Of a stretch of 64,000 bases of DNA, positions 34,710-46,934 are shown piece by piece. The notes beneath the pieces were generated by a model. The model saw only the letters and a list, made by a program, of their open reading frames with translations. It did no database searches and had not been told where the DNA came from. This DNA comes from Anastrepha obliqua. Lineage: Eukaryota > Arthropoda > Insecta > Diptera > Tephritidae. How positions within the stretch are numbered: the first letter of the stretch is position 1; every line of letters begins with the position of its first letter. The stretch is taken from assembly GCF_027943255.1 (NCBI RefSeq), contig NC_072893.1:63768001-63832000 (forward strand), read 5' to 3'. A program made the translations under genes and the position numbers.

Positions 34710-35645
34710 AGTAGTAATGAACTATTTTTCACTGCTTCGCGGTACGTATTTGACATATACGTACATAGTCTTATCTATCAATGAAAAAAATAGGAAAAAA
34801 ATCTGGGTGATGTTTTTCAAAAACGACAAACCAAAAATTTTCCCAAATTTTGTTATAAAAAAAAAAAAAAAAATTTCCCAAAAAAATGTTATACAAAAAA
34901 ATTGTATACAAAAATTTTATACAAATATTTGTTAGATATTTTGAGGAATTCTGATTTTGTACACATTTTTTTTTTTGAAAATTGGAAAAATTTTTTTGAA
35001 AACGATTTTTTTAAACTATGTTAGTAAGAAAATAAAACTGTTGAAAGAATCCTTACAAACTTTTCTTGAAAAAAATCTCCTTTAAAATTTTCAACCCTGT
35101 ATAAATCGCAAAATTAATTTTTTCCAGTTTACTGGCTTGAGTATAAGCCTACATTTAACCCAATTTTCATCATAATTTTCAATATTATTCAATATGCTTG
35201 GGGGATCCAAAGTGAAGTCGCTCTTTTAACAATATTATTATTATATGTCTAGGAAAGGCTGCGAAAAAATCTATGATCAAAAATCAAGGTATTCATTCCT
35301 TAGATTAGGTCTATTGGAGGTTTGATCTTCGATCACACATCACTGGGATAAATTAGTTTGGTCCAATTTTGAGTATTTTAGGCTGCTGGACTATTGCATG
35401 AATGCTATTCAATGAATTTGCTTATTTATGAGAAAGACTAAACTTTACCGCTGATATATGGATCATAATTTCCTTCAAATCCCTTTCAAGACTGGCTTTA
35501 TATTAGCCCTTTCTCTGAACCTGATTCTTCAGTGCATTTTACCGAATTTCTTTAACGAATATTTCAGCTCTGGAATCTTGCCTGGGTAGTTGATGCAACA
35601 TTTTTCCAATCAAAAATTGTTTAATGGAGTTATATCGCAGCTTCG
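34710..35645. other. AT-rich DNA without gene
   Basis: Contains long A/T tracts at about 34,855-34,990. No family recognised. Confidence 0.45.
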
Positions 35646-35648
35646 AGG

Positions 35649-35818
35649 GGACGAATATGCCGAATTATCTCGTCCTTCTGCTCTTGAATTGTTGCTGGCT
35701 TATCGACGTACACCTTTTCTTTCAAATAACCCTAAAGAAAGAAGTCCAACGGTGTCAAATCACATGATCTTGGCGGTCAATTGACATCGCCGCGACGTGA
35801 GATTATTCGGCCATCAAT
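35649..35818 (-). pseudogene. DD41D (rosa-like) transposase fragment
   Basis: Minus strand: DGRIISRRGDVN, stop, PPRSCDLTPLDFFL, stop, GYLKEKVYVDKPATIQ. This matches the third catalytic block and C-terminal part of the copies at 16.6 and 54.0 kb. Both stops replace a Trp codon, and no ends remain. Confidence 0.85.
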
Positions 35819-37535
35819 TATTGAGTCTTCTTATTTATTAAATAAACCATCTATTTAATTCAGTTCTTCGGTTATTTTTCAGTAATCCTGTAAGGTTGTT
35901 AGCATATATGGTACTTAAATAAGGAAATAATGCTCGTATTCCGCTGTATTTGAAAGTGTATGATGAATCTGAAAAAAATATTTATTGAAAAACTACCACA
36001 CATTTCTAGCTAATCTAAATGTAAATTAACTTTTATCATCACACGATCTACACAATATATGTTGGTAAAACTGTTAGGCATTTTACTGATGTAACAAAAA
36101 CTTAAATATTACTGCATATTTATATAAATACATAAACTAATTATATATTTTTTTTTTTCGTTTTCTTGCAGGTAAGTTTTTCCGCATGGCTTGGGCTTTT
36201 GAACTAGATTACCTTTGAAAAACATTGCAATTAAAGCCGAGATACTTCAAAGTGAATTTACTTGAGTAAGTTTCTAAAATATAAGGAGAACTTTTCTTCT
36301 TGGAAAATAAAGCAAAATATTTGCATGCAACATTTTCTAGACTACGAACTCTAAGGGCGATTAACTAGTATTGACTTCACCTAGCCACATGCATACCTTC
36401 ACTTATGTGAATGGTAAAAACCTCAAAATGAAATTATCTTCAGGTTATTTCATGTCTTTTCCTGGCCATTAATTTATTTCTTTGAGAGCTTATTTAATAG
36501 GATAATATTTCTGGAGCATTAATTCCTTATGCTTAGCAGCCAGTTAAGTAAAAGCGCTTACATCATTTCACGTAGCTGGCAACGGACATCAACCCAAACT
36601 TGCTTTAATAAGCAAGGACAACTTTTACTTTTTTCATTCAGATGAGAAAATTTTATTCTAAGTAGGTCTTTTAGAATAAAAGCATGTAAACTGCAAAAAG
36701 AAGACACGCGGCTGGCTATGCTTTACGATCGAAAACGACTTTTGAGTATTTTAATGCCTTCAATTGCCTCTTTTTATATCTACTTGTCTTAATTCTAGTT
36801 ACAATGTTGCTTACTGCATAAAATTAGACTAAGGAGGACTTTGTTGAAAAGTACAGTACGTAAAAAGAAATGTTTGAAGACGTTCAGAAAAAAAAGAAAC
36901 ATTTCAATAAAAAAAGAAATGTTTGAAATCAAATTTAATTGCGATTCAGCTGTAAAATTTTAAAGAATTCCTCCTTGCTCTCTAAAACTTAAAATGGTCC
37001 TATCTGTCGCTGAACGTTTATAACTATCGGTAAACATTTTCTCGCAAATAATATTGAATGACGAATCGCTTTGAACATATTACTATAGTATTGCCCGATT
37101 TTCTGTAGCACATTCTTCTGGAGCTTGAGACCACGTGATTGTACTCCAGTGCCTCCTAGTAGCTTTAAGTACAAATTCTCGTCTCAGTACAAGAAATAGC
37201 TATGAATAAACAAAGATTATCTCTCTTTCTGCTGGGAATATTTCACGTTTGTGATCAAAAACCTGACTGCACTTATGACGGTCTGAGTTAATGGAAAAGA
37301 TTTGGCCTTACAGCCGAACCTAAACAAAAAACAAAAAAAAAAAAAAACAATCAAAAAAAAGAACAGAATCCAAAAGTTCTAAGACCGACTAGGTTATTCT
37401 TCTACGCGCACACCCAATTTTACGCTCTTAAAAAGGTTATTTCCTCGCCGATTTATGTTAGTTGAAAGAATTGCCTAACCATTGGCAATTAAAGATTAAA
37501 AATGTCACGAAGAAAGAGTCCTTCTGACTGAAATC
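35819..37535. other. AT-rich DNA without gene
   Basis: AAGAAATGTTTGAA occurs twice around 36,870-36,930. CAGCCGAACCTAAAC followed by an A-rich run at about 37,310-37,350 could be the tail of another eroded LINE. Confidence 0.35.
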
Positions 37536-37539
37536 GTCA

Positions 37540-38430
37540 TTTGGATATCACACGGATCAGGAAAAAATACATCTCCTATCTGAGGGAATTTACCTGCAAA
37601 ACATTCGGACAAAGCTCAAAAGGCATAAGTAATAGGGCCAATATGAATTATATGACTTCGAAATGCAACTGGGTGAAGAGATTCCGAGCAAGAAAAGAAG
37701 ACGATGGGTGGAAAAGAGACATGAAATCTAGCTCCAATACGCTTCATATATCTACTGACGGCTGAAAAATGTTGGACGGAGTAGGCGCAGAGGTTTATTT
37801 CGCAGAACTAGGTGCCTGGCGGCCATTTAAGCTCCTGGACCACTGCAGTACATTTCAAGCCGAAATCTTTGCTGTTCTTTGCTGTAGGAGAGGTTGCAGA
37901 AATAGCATTCGCAAAGTCATCGAGCAACTCCAAAATAAATATATAAGTTGATAGTCAACCGGCAATAAACTCATATGAAATTTCATCTCATAACGTTGTT
38001 AAAAGCAGGGAAGCCAAAGAGAGACTGGCCGGAGACAGGCGGCTATCTCTGGGTACCCGGACATAAAGGCATTGTAAGAATCGGGATTGTAGATGAAATT
38101 GCCAAAAGCGCAGTTTATATGCCATTTGATCAAGAAAATACCATACTGAAGCTTTTAAATCGTTGCTGACATGAAACTACGCATACACAGGAAGTGGAAC
38201 AATCTAGCCTCTTGCGAAACCGCAAAAATCATGTGTGCACAGAATGCATATAAATACGCCAGATTTGCATTAGCCCTAGCAGGAGCTACTTATACTCCCA
38301 AATAACGCAGGCTTATTACATGAAGTCTACTACAAATAAACAGAAAGGTCAATCTCCATCTGGTACCACTAAGGACTTTTAAGTCTATGTGATGGCCTTA
38401 GCCAGCCAGGTCAACCGAACCTAATCTAAC
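37540..38430 (+). pseudogene. LINE RNase H fragment with 3' tail
   Basis: Plus strand: HISTDG, stop, KMLDGVGAEVYF, then FKLLDHCSTFQAEIFAVL, then GYLWVPGHKGIVRIG with VDEIAKSAV, then KWNNLASCETAKIM. This is the RNase H domain plus the following linker of an I/R1/LOA-type ORF2. Frameshifts and stops at about 37,762, 37,949 and 38,167 break it. It ends in CAACCGAACCTAATCTAAC, the tail type seen at 26.5 and 29.6 kb. Confidence 0.8.
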
Positions 38431-39390
38431 ATATCTGGCTGCTTTGCCCAATACCATTTTATACATTCTAATTAGATTTTCGTATATATAGAGCCTCCAA
38501 AGGAAGGGTTCGTGCTGATCTTGATTTCACGGATATTTCCTACGTACAATTCGAGCTAAACAACTTATTTTGTGGTAGGGATTATTTCTACTATATTCTG
38601 TTGGGGAATGGCTCATAGATCGTATCAGCTATGCCATTTCTTTTGTATTATATGTCAAATATGTATATAAATACTAGTGTGTTTATGCATTAATTAAAAA
38701 ATATATACTTGTGCTCTCATAATTGTGTAATTTTATGTTTTTACAAAAGCCGTATACCTACATCCCAGTTTCAAACTTCTAAAAATTCACTAAAATTTAA
38801 CAAATTTCAAAAAATTTATATCAAAATACTCAACTTCTTAGCCAGAATCTTTAGATTTGGGTATGTAGTTTTATAGCACACTTAATTTTAGTACAATAAA
38901 TCTTAAATATAAAGTCGCTAAAGATGGGTTTGAAATTTTCTGCAAAAATGAAATTATTCTTTTGCATGCGATGTTGACAATTTTCTTCCATATAAAAGTC
39001 TGCTGAATATGCGAAAAGACCTATGACGAGAATGAAAGGAATTATCAAATAGGCTATAAAACTGCAAAAACAAAAATTGTCTAAACATTCTGATAAAAAT
39101 CTGAATTTTGATAGAAATCGGGAAATTCCTTTAATGTTTGAAAATTTTCCACAAAATTTGATATTTGAATTTTTATGTTTTTGTTATAGAATGCAGCATA
39201 TTTTCATAAAAAAAATTAAAATTAATTAAAAATATTAAAATTAATTTTAAAAAATAATAGAAATTAATCTTAAAAAGCAATTAAGTTAAAAAAAATTATT
39301 AAAATTAAAAAAAAAATTGGTCAAATTAATCACTATGCGGTGACATTAATAAATCATCATAGGTATATATGTAGTAAAAGATATGCATAT
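38431..39390. other. AT-rich DNA without gene
   Basis: Mostly AAAATTTT-type sequence; no domain or repeat boundary seen. Confidence 0.45.
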
Positions 39391-39607
39391 GTGGTGCCGC
39401 AAAATTAATCAGCCTATAGCAAAATTTATAATTTTTATAAAAAGCGTCATTTTCAATCATATTTTACACCGTTGAACTACACAGCTGCAGTATACAAACA
39501 CGCAATCACTAGCAAGATAAAGATTTCCTTCGCTCAAAATAATTTTTTTTGCATAATAAATGGGTTATTAAAAATAAAATGAGATGATTATTTTTTCGCC
39601 ATTTGTA
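39391..39607. repeat. MITE, GGTGGCGCAAAAT family, about 216 bp
   Basis: Left end GTGGTGCCGCAAAATTAATC and right end GATGATTATTTTTTCGCC pair as diverged inverted repeats. The interior shares ACAGCTGCAGTATA and AGATTTCC with 33,895-33,960. Confidence 0.5.
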
Positions 39608-40016
39608 ATAAAACCAGTTTTATTCACCCTATACTATGTATTTACTATGCTTCGCGCATAATTATTATTCTGCTCGCCTAACGATGTCTAATTGTTGCAA
39701 CTGCTGCAATTAACGGCAACTAACTTTTGTTTATTAATAAATTGCAATGAGCCTAAAGTTTTCTTTATGATTACGAAAATACGGCAACTTCTATAAATCT
39801 CTCGAGTTAACAGTAGTGCACCCAGTTTTCTTCCTTAAACCAAACATTTCACTTTCTCTCCTTCGCGTTTTCTTTCTCTCTCTCGCGCGCATTTCTACCG
39901 GCTTCTTTCAATTTATGAGTTGAGTTGAACTAATAAGACTTTAAAAACTTTTACTTTACAGGCAATATAAATTAGCTCACAATTTTCATATTCAACCGGA
40001 GTTGCTGTTACTTTAC
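39608..40016. other. Possible intron downstream of the putative exon
   Basis: No gene fragment recognised. If the exon at 40,017-40,139 is real, this is the 5' end of its first intron on the minus strand. Confidence 0.3.
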
Positions 40017-40139
40017 TATTTCGCAGTCGTAGTGCCCAGCGGCAATATTCACGCCATTCTCCAGCTCGTTACTCCGGCTGTTTGCTGCATCGGCGTTTTC
40101 AACTAGAAAATTGCAATCCATCTCCTGGGTTGTAGCCAT
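40017..40139 (-). CDS. Putative first coding exon of a host gene (partial)
   Basis: The minus strand opens with ATG in an excellent dipteran context (GAAAATGGCT) and reads MATTQEMDCNFLVENADAAN then SRSNELENGVNIAAGHYDCE. Codon third positions are clearly richer in G/C than the surrounding DNA. Candidate splice donors lie at 40,016 (ATA/GTAAAG) and 40,012 (AAA/GTAACA); without splicing the frame stops at 40,008. A TATA box lies about 370 bp upstream. I do not recognise the protein. The acidic, Asn-rich start would suit a cytoplasmic N-terminus. No second exon was found in the window, so the gene would continue below this position, probably after a long intron. Confidence 0.42.
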
Positions 40140-40469
40140 TTTCTATGCGTCAACCAGCAAAACATCACTACTGCGTTTGCGCTCATCGCGCCATATGCTG
40201 AGTCGGCATTTAATATGGGTGGGTGGGTGTACGAGTATTCCGAATTCAGTGCTGCAACTCGAAACTTCACTTCATTTTACGCATCGCTTCGACTTTGAGG
40301 CTCCGGGCGTTCATTGGCATAGCGAGCGTATATAACTTTCCAAAGACTAGATTCCTCTTACGTCGGCAAGTCGGCGTAACTTCCTTAACTTAGTTAGCTC
40401 TGCACCGTTAATGGTTTTCGAATTGGTAGTAGTGTGACTTATTGTGTGTGCTTTCTGTGGAGGAAGCTA

Positions 40470-40516
40470 ATCAGCATCGTTGTGCGCTCACTTTGCTGCG
40501 CTACCTATTTTATACC
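40470..40516 (-). promoter_or_regulatory. Putative TATA promoter for the 40.0-kb exon
   Basis: TATAAAATA on the minus strand (40,506-40,514) is followed at the usual 25-35 bases by CAAAGTGAGCGCACAAC, giving a possible start near 40,483. The roughly 340-bp leader to the ATG is the least AT-rich stretch nearby. No clear initiator or downstream element was seen. Confidence 0.35.
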
Positions 40517-40799
40517 TTCTCCATTTGTTAGTTGCCTGTGGACCTTTATGTACACAGCGGAATTGTCTCCCAGAATATGCTGAAAATGTGAATTAATTTT
40601 TGCTGCAGGCGAGTGGGCGTCAAGCGCTTAGTAATTAACTTAGCACAATTTTTCGGATATTTTGGTTATTTCTTTCATGCGATTTGCAGTATTTCTTATC
40701 AATTGCAAAGCGGTAGACATTTTATTAGTTTTTTTTCTGTAATAAATAATACTAGAGCAGCGAAAAACGAAAACAAAAAAATTTATATATATATATTTA

Positions 40800-42055
40800 T
40801 GAATAAGTTCGTGCGGGTTTTTTCGAAATTTGAAACTTTATTGACGTAAAATGGTTACAAATTTAATATTCAAAGTATTGTCCAACGCTTACTACTACTT
40901 TTTCCCATCTTTCTGGCAATTCACGGATTCCCTTTGTGAAAAATTCGGTCGGTTTTGCCGCAATCCACGAATCGATCCATTTTTTGACTTCATCGTAATT
41001 ACGGAAGTGCTGGTCAGCCAGGCCATGTTGCATCGATCGGAAGAGATAGTAATCGGATGGCGCAAGGTCTGGACTATACGGCGGGTGGGGTAGGACATCC
41101 CATTTGAGCGTTTCTAAGTATGTTTTGACCACTTGTGCAACATGTGGCCGAGCATTGTCATGTTGCAAAATAACTTTGTCGTGTCTATCGGCGTATTGCG
41201 GCCGTTTTTCTCGCAGTGCTCGGCTCAAACGCATCAATTGTCATCGGTAGACATCCCCCGTAATCGTTTCATTCGGTTTCAGTAGCTCATAATACACAAC
41301 ACCCAGCTGGTCCCACCAGATACACAGCATAACCTTCAGGCCATGAATATTCTGCGCCGACGTCGATGTTGAAGCATGGCCAGGGTATCCATACGTTGCC
41401 CGACGTTTTGGATTGTCGTAATGGACCCACTTTTCATCGCCAGTCACAATTCGATGCAAAAAACCCTTTCTTTTGTGCCGTTGAAGCAGTTGTTCGCATG
41501 CCATAAAACGGCGTTCAACGTCTCTTGGCTTCAATTCATACGGCACCCAATGGCCTACCTTTCGGATCATTCCCATGGCTTTTAAACGTTTGGAAATGGT
41601 TGATTGATCAACTCCCAAAGTTTTTGCAACCTCTTCTTGCGTTTGAGCCGGATCTTGTTCGAGCAATTCCTCCAATTCGGTATCCATGAACTTTGGCGGC
41701 GCACCCTCGCGTTCTTCGTCTTCCAAGCCAAAATCACCACTTTTAAAGCGTGCAAACCACTTCTGGCACGTTCGCTCAGCTAGAGCATGCTCACCATAAA
41801 CTTCCACCAAGATACGATGACTTTCGGCTGCTTTTTTCTTCATATTAAAAAATTCCCCGCAAAAACACATTATTTGGCACGAAATTCGACATTTTCAAGT
41901 GTGGTAAAAATATTGTTGTTTACGCTTCAAATAAAAAACTTATACTGACGTTTGTGCCTTACGACAGTAGCTCTCCAATGAATGTTTGGAAATGTGGATC
42001 GATGGAATAATAATCAAGTTACGCCATCTGTTGTAAAACCGCACGAACTTATTCA
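40800..42055 (-). mobile_element. Full-length mariner (DD34D), 1,256 bp
   Basis: TGAATAAGTTCGTGCGG begins at 40,800 and its reverse complement ends at 42,055; TA flanks both sides (40,798-40,799 and 42,056-42,057). The inverted repeats match for 17 bp and, with one gap, a few more. The transposase is on the minus strand and complete in extent. It has one in-frame stop and one 5' frameshift, so this copy is a recent but non-functional insertion. Confidence 0.92.
40863..41892 (-). pseudogene. mariner transposase, mauritiana-type, two lesions
   Basis: From the likely original start (ATG at 41,892, MSNFVPNN) the frame is lost in a GGGG run near 41,858 and resumes as MKKKAAESHRILVEVYGEHA. Helix-turn-helix sequence (EEVAKTLGVDQSTISKRLKA MGM) and WVPYELKPRDVERRF follow, then the catalytic blocks VTGDEKWVHYDN, LQHDNARPH and YSPDLAPSDYYLF, giving the DD34D triad. 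A TGA at about 41,238, probably a mutated CGA, separates YYELLKPNETITGDVYR from LMRLSRALREKRP. The total span equals about 343 codons, the normal family length. Confidence 0.92.
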
Positions 42056-42057
42056 TA

Positions 42058-42720
42058 GTCCTGATAATAATTTAATCACCTTTTCGAAAAAAAAGAAACG
42101 GACAATATTTCATTGTAAAAATGTATATACTTTTAATTGAAACAAATTGATCACTAGTGCACAGGTAGGTGAATTTTGCTGAAAAAAATGTGTATCTATA
42201 ATCCGATAGTTTAGGAATAGATTGGCCTTTGTAACAGGAAAATGAGGAATTTATAAGATATGGTAAGGCATTACTAGACAGCTCAGAACCACACTACAAA
42301 TGCAGGGTCTTTCCAAAGAGGCGCCTAGACCTTGTTTTATTATAAATACGACTCTTAATAATTATATGTGAAAAATCATTTAACAACTCATCATTTAAAT
42401 GAGCACATCTAGAGGCTGTCATACCAGAAAAAAAATGTTTAAGAAACCCCTCTCATATTATCGCATTGGGTGCAGCAATCTCGATCCGAATGTTGTCACT
42501 GCCAGAAAAGCCTTTCGATAGAAGAAACTTTTCCATTCTATCTACTGTTGGAAAATCTTTGCCTTGACCTTCATCCCATAATTAACGTTTTTTTAATAGA
42601 TCTGAAGTTAAATACAAAAATGTCGAGCCTTCGTTATATGCAAAAATGCTGAAGACTGGCAGATACAAATTATACAAAATGTAAGACATTTTTTAGAAAC
42701 TTCAAACTTGCACTTTTATG
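42058..42720. other. AT-rich DNA without gene
   Basis: No family recognised; the short frame at 42,470-42,652 has no motif. Confidence 0.45.
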
Positions 42721-43010
42721 GGCTGTAAAACTGCATACTTGAAATTGGTCTCGGATTTTGATGAACATTTTTTACAATTTTTTTTATATATATTTTTTTT
42801 ATTTTATTTTTTTGTTTTTAATTTTTTTCTTATGAGCTGTAAAACTTCATACTTGAAATTGGTTTGGAATTTTGTTGAACATTTTTTTTAATTTTTTAAT
42901 TTTTTTTTTAAATTTTTTTTAATGTCTTTTTAAGGGATGTAAAACTGCGTACTTGAAATTGGTTTGGAATTTTGATGAACATTTAAAAACCATTTTTTTT
43001 ATGTTTTTTT
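42721..43010. repeat. Three-unit 100-114-bp tandem repeat
   Basis: GCTGTAAAACTGCATACTTG occurs at 42,722, with GCTGTAAAACTTCATACTTG at 42,836 and GATGTAAAACTGCGTACTTG at 42,936, each followed by AAATTGGT and ATTTTGATGAACATTT-like sequence and a T-rich spacer. A diverged relative lies at 12,690-12,790. Confidence 0.75.
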
Positions 43011-45785
43011 TTAATTTTTTGTTTTTTAATTGCACGAAGTTTGAGCCCTGGATTTATATAGTTTTTCTAGTGGAATGAACTAAATTTTCAGGAAAAAATT
43101 ATTAAAATTAAATTAGAGACAAATAAATTGTGAAAAATTCTCCATAAATCGCTGTGCAATAGATATTAAGTGCACTGCAGCCTGGTAGCCATCGCAGTCG
43201 CAGGTTGGAAGCTCCAAGTATGTCCTTTTATAGTTCGGTTTGTTCTAGTGCACGGAGTTTCATGGTGCAAAGCCCTTAAAAATCGGTTTGACGCGAACGA
43301 AGGCTTTGTCAATATTAGATCGTTTACGGAAGCAAGAGGAATTGAAATGTAGGCGAAAGAGAAGGCTTCACTTCTACAGCTGGTGACTAGCGTTTGGCAC
43401 ATGCGCACTGCTTCTAAAGCAGCCTTCGCCATTAAATAGTCCTTACTGCAGTAAACTTTTAGTATGCTTTTTATTTTGGGCGTTTCATGGTTAAAAAAAT
43501 ATTTAAATTGAGCTAGAACAACTAAATCATAGAATAAGAAGATTCCCCACTCACTCGAAATCCCAACAAAATACATTTTTTCGCCATTTAAATTAAATGC
43601 GTCCATAATTTTCCTCACTGTCCCACCCTTTCAATATTCCTCTCATAAATGAAAAATGTCCAGTTTTTCATATAAAAAATGCGGAGGTGCTACTCCAACT
43701 TGACCTTTAAACAAATTTTATTTGAATGCCTTAGGGCGTTCATGTAGCGAAATTTCACAGTAAATTTTCCCATTGCGCTGTTTTACAAGAAACATAGCTG
43801 TGAATGTACATACATATTTTTTAGCTCTTAGGTTATATAGCCATTAGAAATTCATAAAGCCTGCGCTGACTTTGCATAATCAATTTGAACATCACCAAGA
43901 GACACTGTTGCCGTTTTATGTGCGTATGTATGTGTGCTCTTGTATGTGCCACTGCATAATTTCAGATGTCAGAAAGGCTCTAAATAAATTGACCAAACGT
44001 GAAAAGACGCGAAAATTCCCTGCAAGGAAATCAGCTAATAACGCTGCGCTGCAGGTGAAATTCGGCAACGTTGCCTGAAAAAGTGTCAACTAGTATTTCG
44101 TGCATAATTACTTTTTCAAAAGCTCGAAATCAGGGGTGTATGCGGGGTGGAGAACCGCAAGATTTCATCTAGTAGACATTATTTTATGCCGTTTTCGTAA
44201 TTTCGCACCCGGAATGAATTGGATAGAATGTACAGTGGGTTAAAAAATTATTTTAGAAGAAAAAATGTTTTTTTGTTTTCAAATTAATTTTAATATTTTT
44301 TTTATAAAAATATATTTTATTTTATAATAAAAATCATATAAATCTAAGTTTGAAATATTGTGCAAATATAAACAAAGATACAGCGAAATTTCAAATTTAA
44401 ATTTTGAGACAAATTCCAAGATTGCAGCTGTATAGCGTAACAAGGCGCGATTTACAAGTCCCTTAGAATTTGCGTTAATTTCTGACAATTTCTCAATCGC
44501 GGTATTGTGTGTAAATCCGTTTAACGAATGCCCGAACTGTTTTTATATGAAAGAAAGCACCCAGATCCGTCTTCAAAAAATAAATAAATTAATAAAACAA
44601 AAAAAAAAAAAACAAAAAACCTTATCAAAAATCACAGCTAATTTCGAGTATCTTCAAATGTTCACTTTTTTATACCAATACCAATACCATACTAGGTTTT
44701 TTTTTCTAAAAATTTAAAATTTATGATTTTTGTAGTAGAATGAGCTATATTTCCATAAAATAATTATTAAAATTAAATAAGAAACAAATAAATTGTCAAA
44801 ATTTGTCAATAAGTCCAAGTGCATCTGTAAGAAAGCAATTTTTTTCCCACCTCTCGCTGGCTGCAGTAGTCGTCGATTGCATGGAGTATTGACTATACAG
44901 AAGATCTTCAGCTCGATTAGTCGGACAGGCTAAAAAGATTTTTGTTAATAATTTTTCAGATCCAATTAAAGTTGAAGGCAGTTGTAGCTACTCGCTTCAT
45001 GTCCAGCAAAGTAACCTAAAATGGTCCAAATTGTAACTAGTGTGTACTCGAACTTGTTTTCACTAGTTAAGGTTTTCTCTGCAGGGCTAGTTCTACTAAA
45101 AATGTTTCAGCGAATGCTTCATAATATTCAAGCCACACGGGATATGTTATGTATGTATGCGTGTGTGTATATATGTAAAACATATAAATTATGAAGATTT
45201 ATGCAAAAGTTACATTTTTCCGACAGGTGACAAATTTCAAAAATATGCAAAAAAGCTGAGTAACTTTAACATGTTGACTGATATTTTGCTGCTGGACGGT
45301 GCTGTTGCATAATGAGTCGCTGAGAAGGTGGGACTGAAATTATAATACATATACCATATTTATGTATGTGCCATCCTGTCGCTACATTGAGGTCAAGAAA
45401 TTATATTGCAGAAGGAACCGGTCGCATGCTGCTTTTAAAATTTATTCATAAAGGTTTTCTTGTATATATTCGTGAGTTCCTTTTTTTAATTTAAAATTAA
45501 TGTCCATTTTTTTGGATTATATAAAGCCATAAATTAGAGCCGTTATAAAGAGTGAAATAATGAAAAACTTTTAGCAGAAAATGGCAAAGTCTTTTTAGTT
45601 ATTAGAATTTCATTTAGGACATGAAGTCATAAGGCATGAAGGGCAAAAAAAAAGATATCAGCTGGATTTTTATGACCGATGCATATCATTAGTTGCTATT
45701 TCTTTTATATTCTCGGCCTGTTTTAAAATGAGTCATACCTACGGCCTAGTGTTGAAGACACTGACTTCCTTCGCGAGCGAGTAAA
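43011..45785. other. AT-rich DNA with a duplicated block; unassigned ORF
   Basis: AATTATTAAAATTAAAT followed by AGA(G/A)ACAAATAAATTGT occurs at about 43,097-43,133 and 44,761-44,797, with similar flanks, so a dispersed repeat is present twice. A 150-codon minus frame at 43,166-43,618 has no recognisable domain, and an antisense 60-codon frame overlaps it. I do not call it a gene. Confidence 0.4.
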
Positions 45786-45789
45786 GTGT

Positions 45790-46445
45790 CTGACACCTTT
45801 GATAGATCACGCGCGACTCTTTTGATGGATATATTATTTTCATAGTTAGGAAGAGGGCTCCTTAAAGTGTAGCGCCTTCCAAGCTCAGATCTACGCTATG
45901 ATCAAAGCAGCCAAAATAATAAGACTTACCTCAAGCGAACCGTACCATTTTTGTTGATAGTCAAGCCGCGATCAAGGCACTGGCCTCAACGCGCATTAAA
46001 ACTCAAGATGTGTTAAAGAATGTAGAAGGTCGCTTTCGCTTATCCATCAACACAACACTACACTTTGTGGGGTCCCCGGCCACTCTGAAGTGGAAGAAAA
46101 TGAAAGAGCGGATGGGTGTGCAAGGACAGGCTCTGAGCTTCATTTTCAGCGAGTTGTAGAGGACATAAGCATTCCTCTAAATGAACTATAAATTGCGATT
46201 GGCTTGAGCGTAATCGCGGAAACCAAGAGAAGGTGGTCTCTGACTACGAACTGCAATGTGGAACCACTCTGACAAAAACTGAATCTTAAAAGAAGAAAAT
46301 GTCTGCTTTGGTTCAAAAGGTCAACTACCTGCGTCCTCACAGGTGTTATAACTGGTCACTGCACTATTGGCACCTTAGCTAGTGAAATGGGTGTACCTCA
46401 CAATGACTTCTGCTGGAGTTGTGGAGATGAACAAGAAATTGTAAA
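45790..46445 (+). pseudogene. LINE RNase H and zinc-knuckle fragment
   Basis: Plus strand across frames: FQAQIYAMIKAAKII, DSQAAIKALASTRIKTQDV, VPGHSEVEENERADG, then VITGHCTIGTLASEMGVPHN and DFCWSCGDEQEIV. These are RNase H followed by the C-terminal cysteine motif of an I/R1/LOA-type ORF2. The motif is cut off at about 46,445, before its His and last Cys. Frameshifts occur between blocks. Confidence 0.8.
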
Positions 46446-46934
46446 AAACAAATGCGGATGGGAGTATAGGAAAAATAGAGAGAAAGGGAGGATATGACAC
46501 TGGCAATTCATGTTTAAACTTCCCTGACTCATTGATGGATCTGAAGAATGGCGAACGTAGCTGCTCCATTTTCTTTTCATTTATTCTCTGAACCAAAATT
46601 GCGCCTCCTTAGTCTAGCGAAAACATTTGTATTGGATTGTCGATTGACGCCTATGGTAATCATATGACCTGCCATGACTCCTTGGATCAATCAGTGCTTC
46701 TCAGCTTAAAACGAAATTCCGTTCGCTATTTTCACTAAGCACTTAGTTATTTTGCAGGTATTGAGGCTGTCGCTGATGCCCTTATATCTGTAAGGAAATT
46801 TTTCGAGGAATAATTTTCTAGAACATCTTAATTCTCTAGTAACCTTACAAATGCTTTGTTTTTTTAACTTTCTCCTGAAAAGTATTCCAGCGTCTCCATT
46901 TTGATGGCGCTGAAGTATTCTACAAGAATATTAC

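Noticed and set aside
43166..43618. 150-codon minus-strand frame
   Set aside because: No recognisable domain, no coding bias and an overlapping antisense frame.
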